Shown here: piece by piece, positions 31,987-32,252 of the stretch
Layout of the letters: every line of letters starts with the position of its first letter
How positions within the stretch are numbered: the stretch's first letter is position 1
Assembly (NCBI GenBank): GCA_947447995.1
Contig: CANFLQ010000019.1
Location: 1-32,252, forward strand
Source: Bacteroidota bacterium
GTDB lineage: Bacteria > Bacteroidota > Bacteroidia > 2-12-FULL-35-15
Length of the DNA: 32,252 bases
Direction of reading: 5' to 3'
The notes under the pieces: model-generated
Database searches by the model: none
What the model was told of the DNA's origin: nothing
What the model saw: only the letters and a program-made list of their open reading frames with translations
Position numbers and translations under genes: made by a program

Positions 31987-32252
31987 GTGAAAAAATCAAA
32001 CTTAACTTCCTTTTTTATTGAAACTGGAGAAATTTCTTTTTTTACAGCTCGTTTTTTTCGTGAAATATTTAAACCCCGCTTTGAATTTTCGGAATTTAAG
32101 CGCCAATGTTTTTATATTGGTAATAGATCTTTACCACTTGTTGCAATTACCGCTTTTATTATGGGTTTGGTTATTACCATTCAATCTCGTCCAACTTTGG
32201 CAGAGTTTGGCGCTCAGGATTGGTTACCTAAAATGGTTTCAATATCCCTTAC
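31987..32252 (+). CDS. MlaE/YrbE-type ABC transporter permease, N-terminal part, cut by window edge
   Basis: A GTG at 31987 opens a frame of 88 complete residues to the window edge. It begins KKSNLTSFFIETGEISFFTA and continues with FKRQCFYIGNRSLPLVAITA FIMGLVITIQSRPTLAEFGA. The arrangement of an amphipathic N-terminal stretch, then a cytosolic R-Q-x-x-x-I-G-x-x-S/R-L-P loop and a TM helix with F-x-G-x-V-x-x-x-Q, is the MlaE/permease pattern. MlaE is the inner-membrane subunit of a phospholipid transport (Mla) system that keeps outer-membrane lipid asymmetry. An in-frame stop at 31972 excludes a longer start, and a TTG at 31981 is a less likely alternative. It could head an mlaE-mlaF-mlaD operon beyond the window; that cannot be seen. 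Confidence 0.85.
   Translation, partial: MKKSNLTSFFIETGEISFFTARFFREIFKPRFEFSEFKRQCFYIGNRSLPLVAITAFIMGLVITIQSRPTLAEFGAQDWLPKMVSISL

Overview
The window is AT-rich DNA from a member of the phylum Bacteroidota, probably a free-living or environmental lineage rather than a gut Bacteroides. The main evidence is a type IX secretion system (T9SS) gene (porQ), a giant secreted protein with a T9SS C-terminal sorting domain, the BatA-domain/dihydroorotase-like gene pair, and repeated use of the Bacteroidota promoter element TAnnTTTG instead of -10/-35 boxes and Shine-Dalgarno sites. Genus or species cannot be assigned from what I can see. There are no tRNA or rRNA genes, CRISPR arrays, insertion sequences or prophage genes.

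Layout. 1-810 (minus): the 5' part of prfC (release factor 3) and rplS (ribosomal protein L19), with a strong terminator between them. 995-1738: an outer-membrane beta-barrel protein. 1861-3923: a two-gene glycosyltransferase operon (GT4-like then GT9-like), probably surface polysaccharide or LPS assembly. 3959-6391 (minus): an 810-residue fusion of a PLP-dependent alpha-oxoamine-synthase-type enzyme with a GNAT/FemAB-like acyltransferase. 6477-6854: a small STAS-like protein. 6863-11146 (minus): a signalling operon of a 1074-residue multi-PAS/GAF histidine kinase, a NarL-type response regulator overlapping it by 4 bp, and a stand-alone receiver. 11147-11685: a 539-bp AT-rich divergent regulatory region with several dyads. 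11686-18015: a 2109-residue repetitive T9SS cargo protein.

18208-22230 (minus): apaG, a dihydroorotase-like gene lacking the metal-binding HxH, and a BatA/vWA membrane protein. 22491-23144: a two-TM TPR protein. 23213-25263 (minus): a vWA (CoxE-like)/MoxR ATPase pair. 25396-26704: a membrane-anchored SRPBCC protein, a 20-bp perfect-stem terminator and an SDR-like NAD(P)-binding protein. 26762-28526: porQ and cmk. 28545-29525 (minus): an APH-fold phosphotransferase. 29710-31723: a membrane-bound AraC-type regulator and a fatty-acid hydroxylase-superfamily enzyme. 31987-end: the start of an MlaE-type ABC transporter permease, with a Crp/Fnr-like dyad upstream.

How they connect. Much of the window concerns the cell envelope: glycan transfer, possible aminolipid synthesis, lipid hydroxylation, lipid transport (MlaE), a T9SS component and a T9SS substrate. 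The two-component operon is transcribed away from the T9SS cargo gene across a dyad-rich region, so control of the cargo gene by that system is a reasonable inference. The least familiar item is the alpha-oxoamine synthase/acyltransferase fusion at 3959-6391. I saw no complete, clearly undescribed multigene system.
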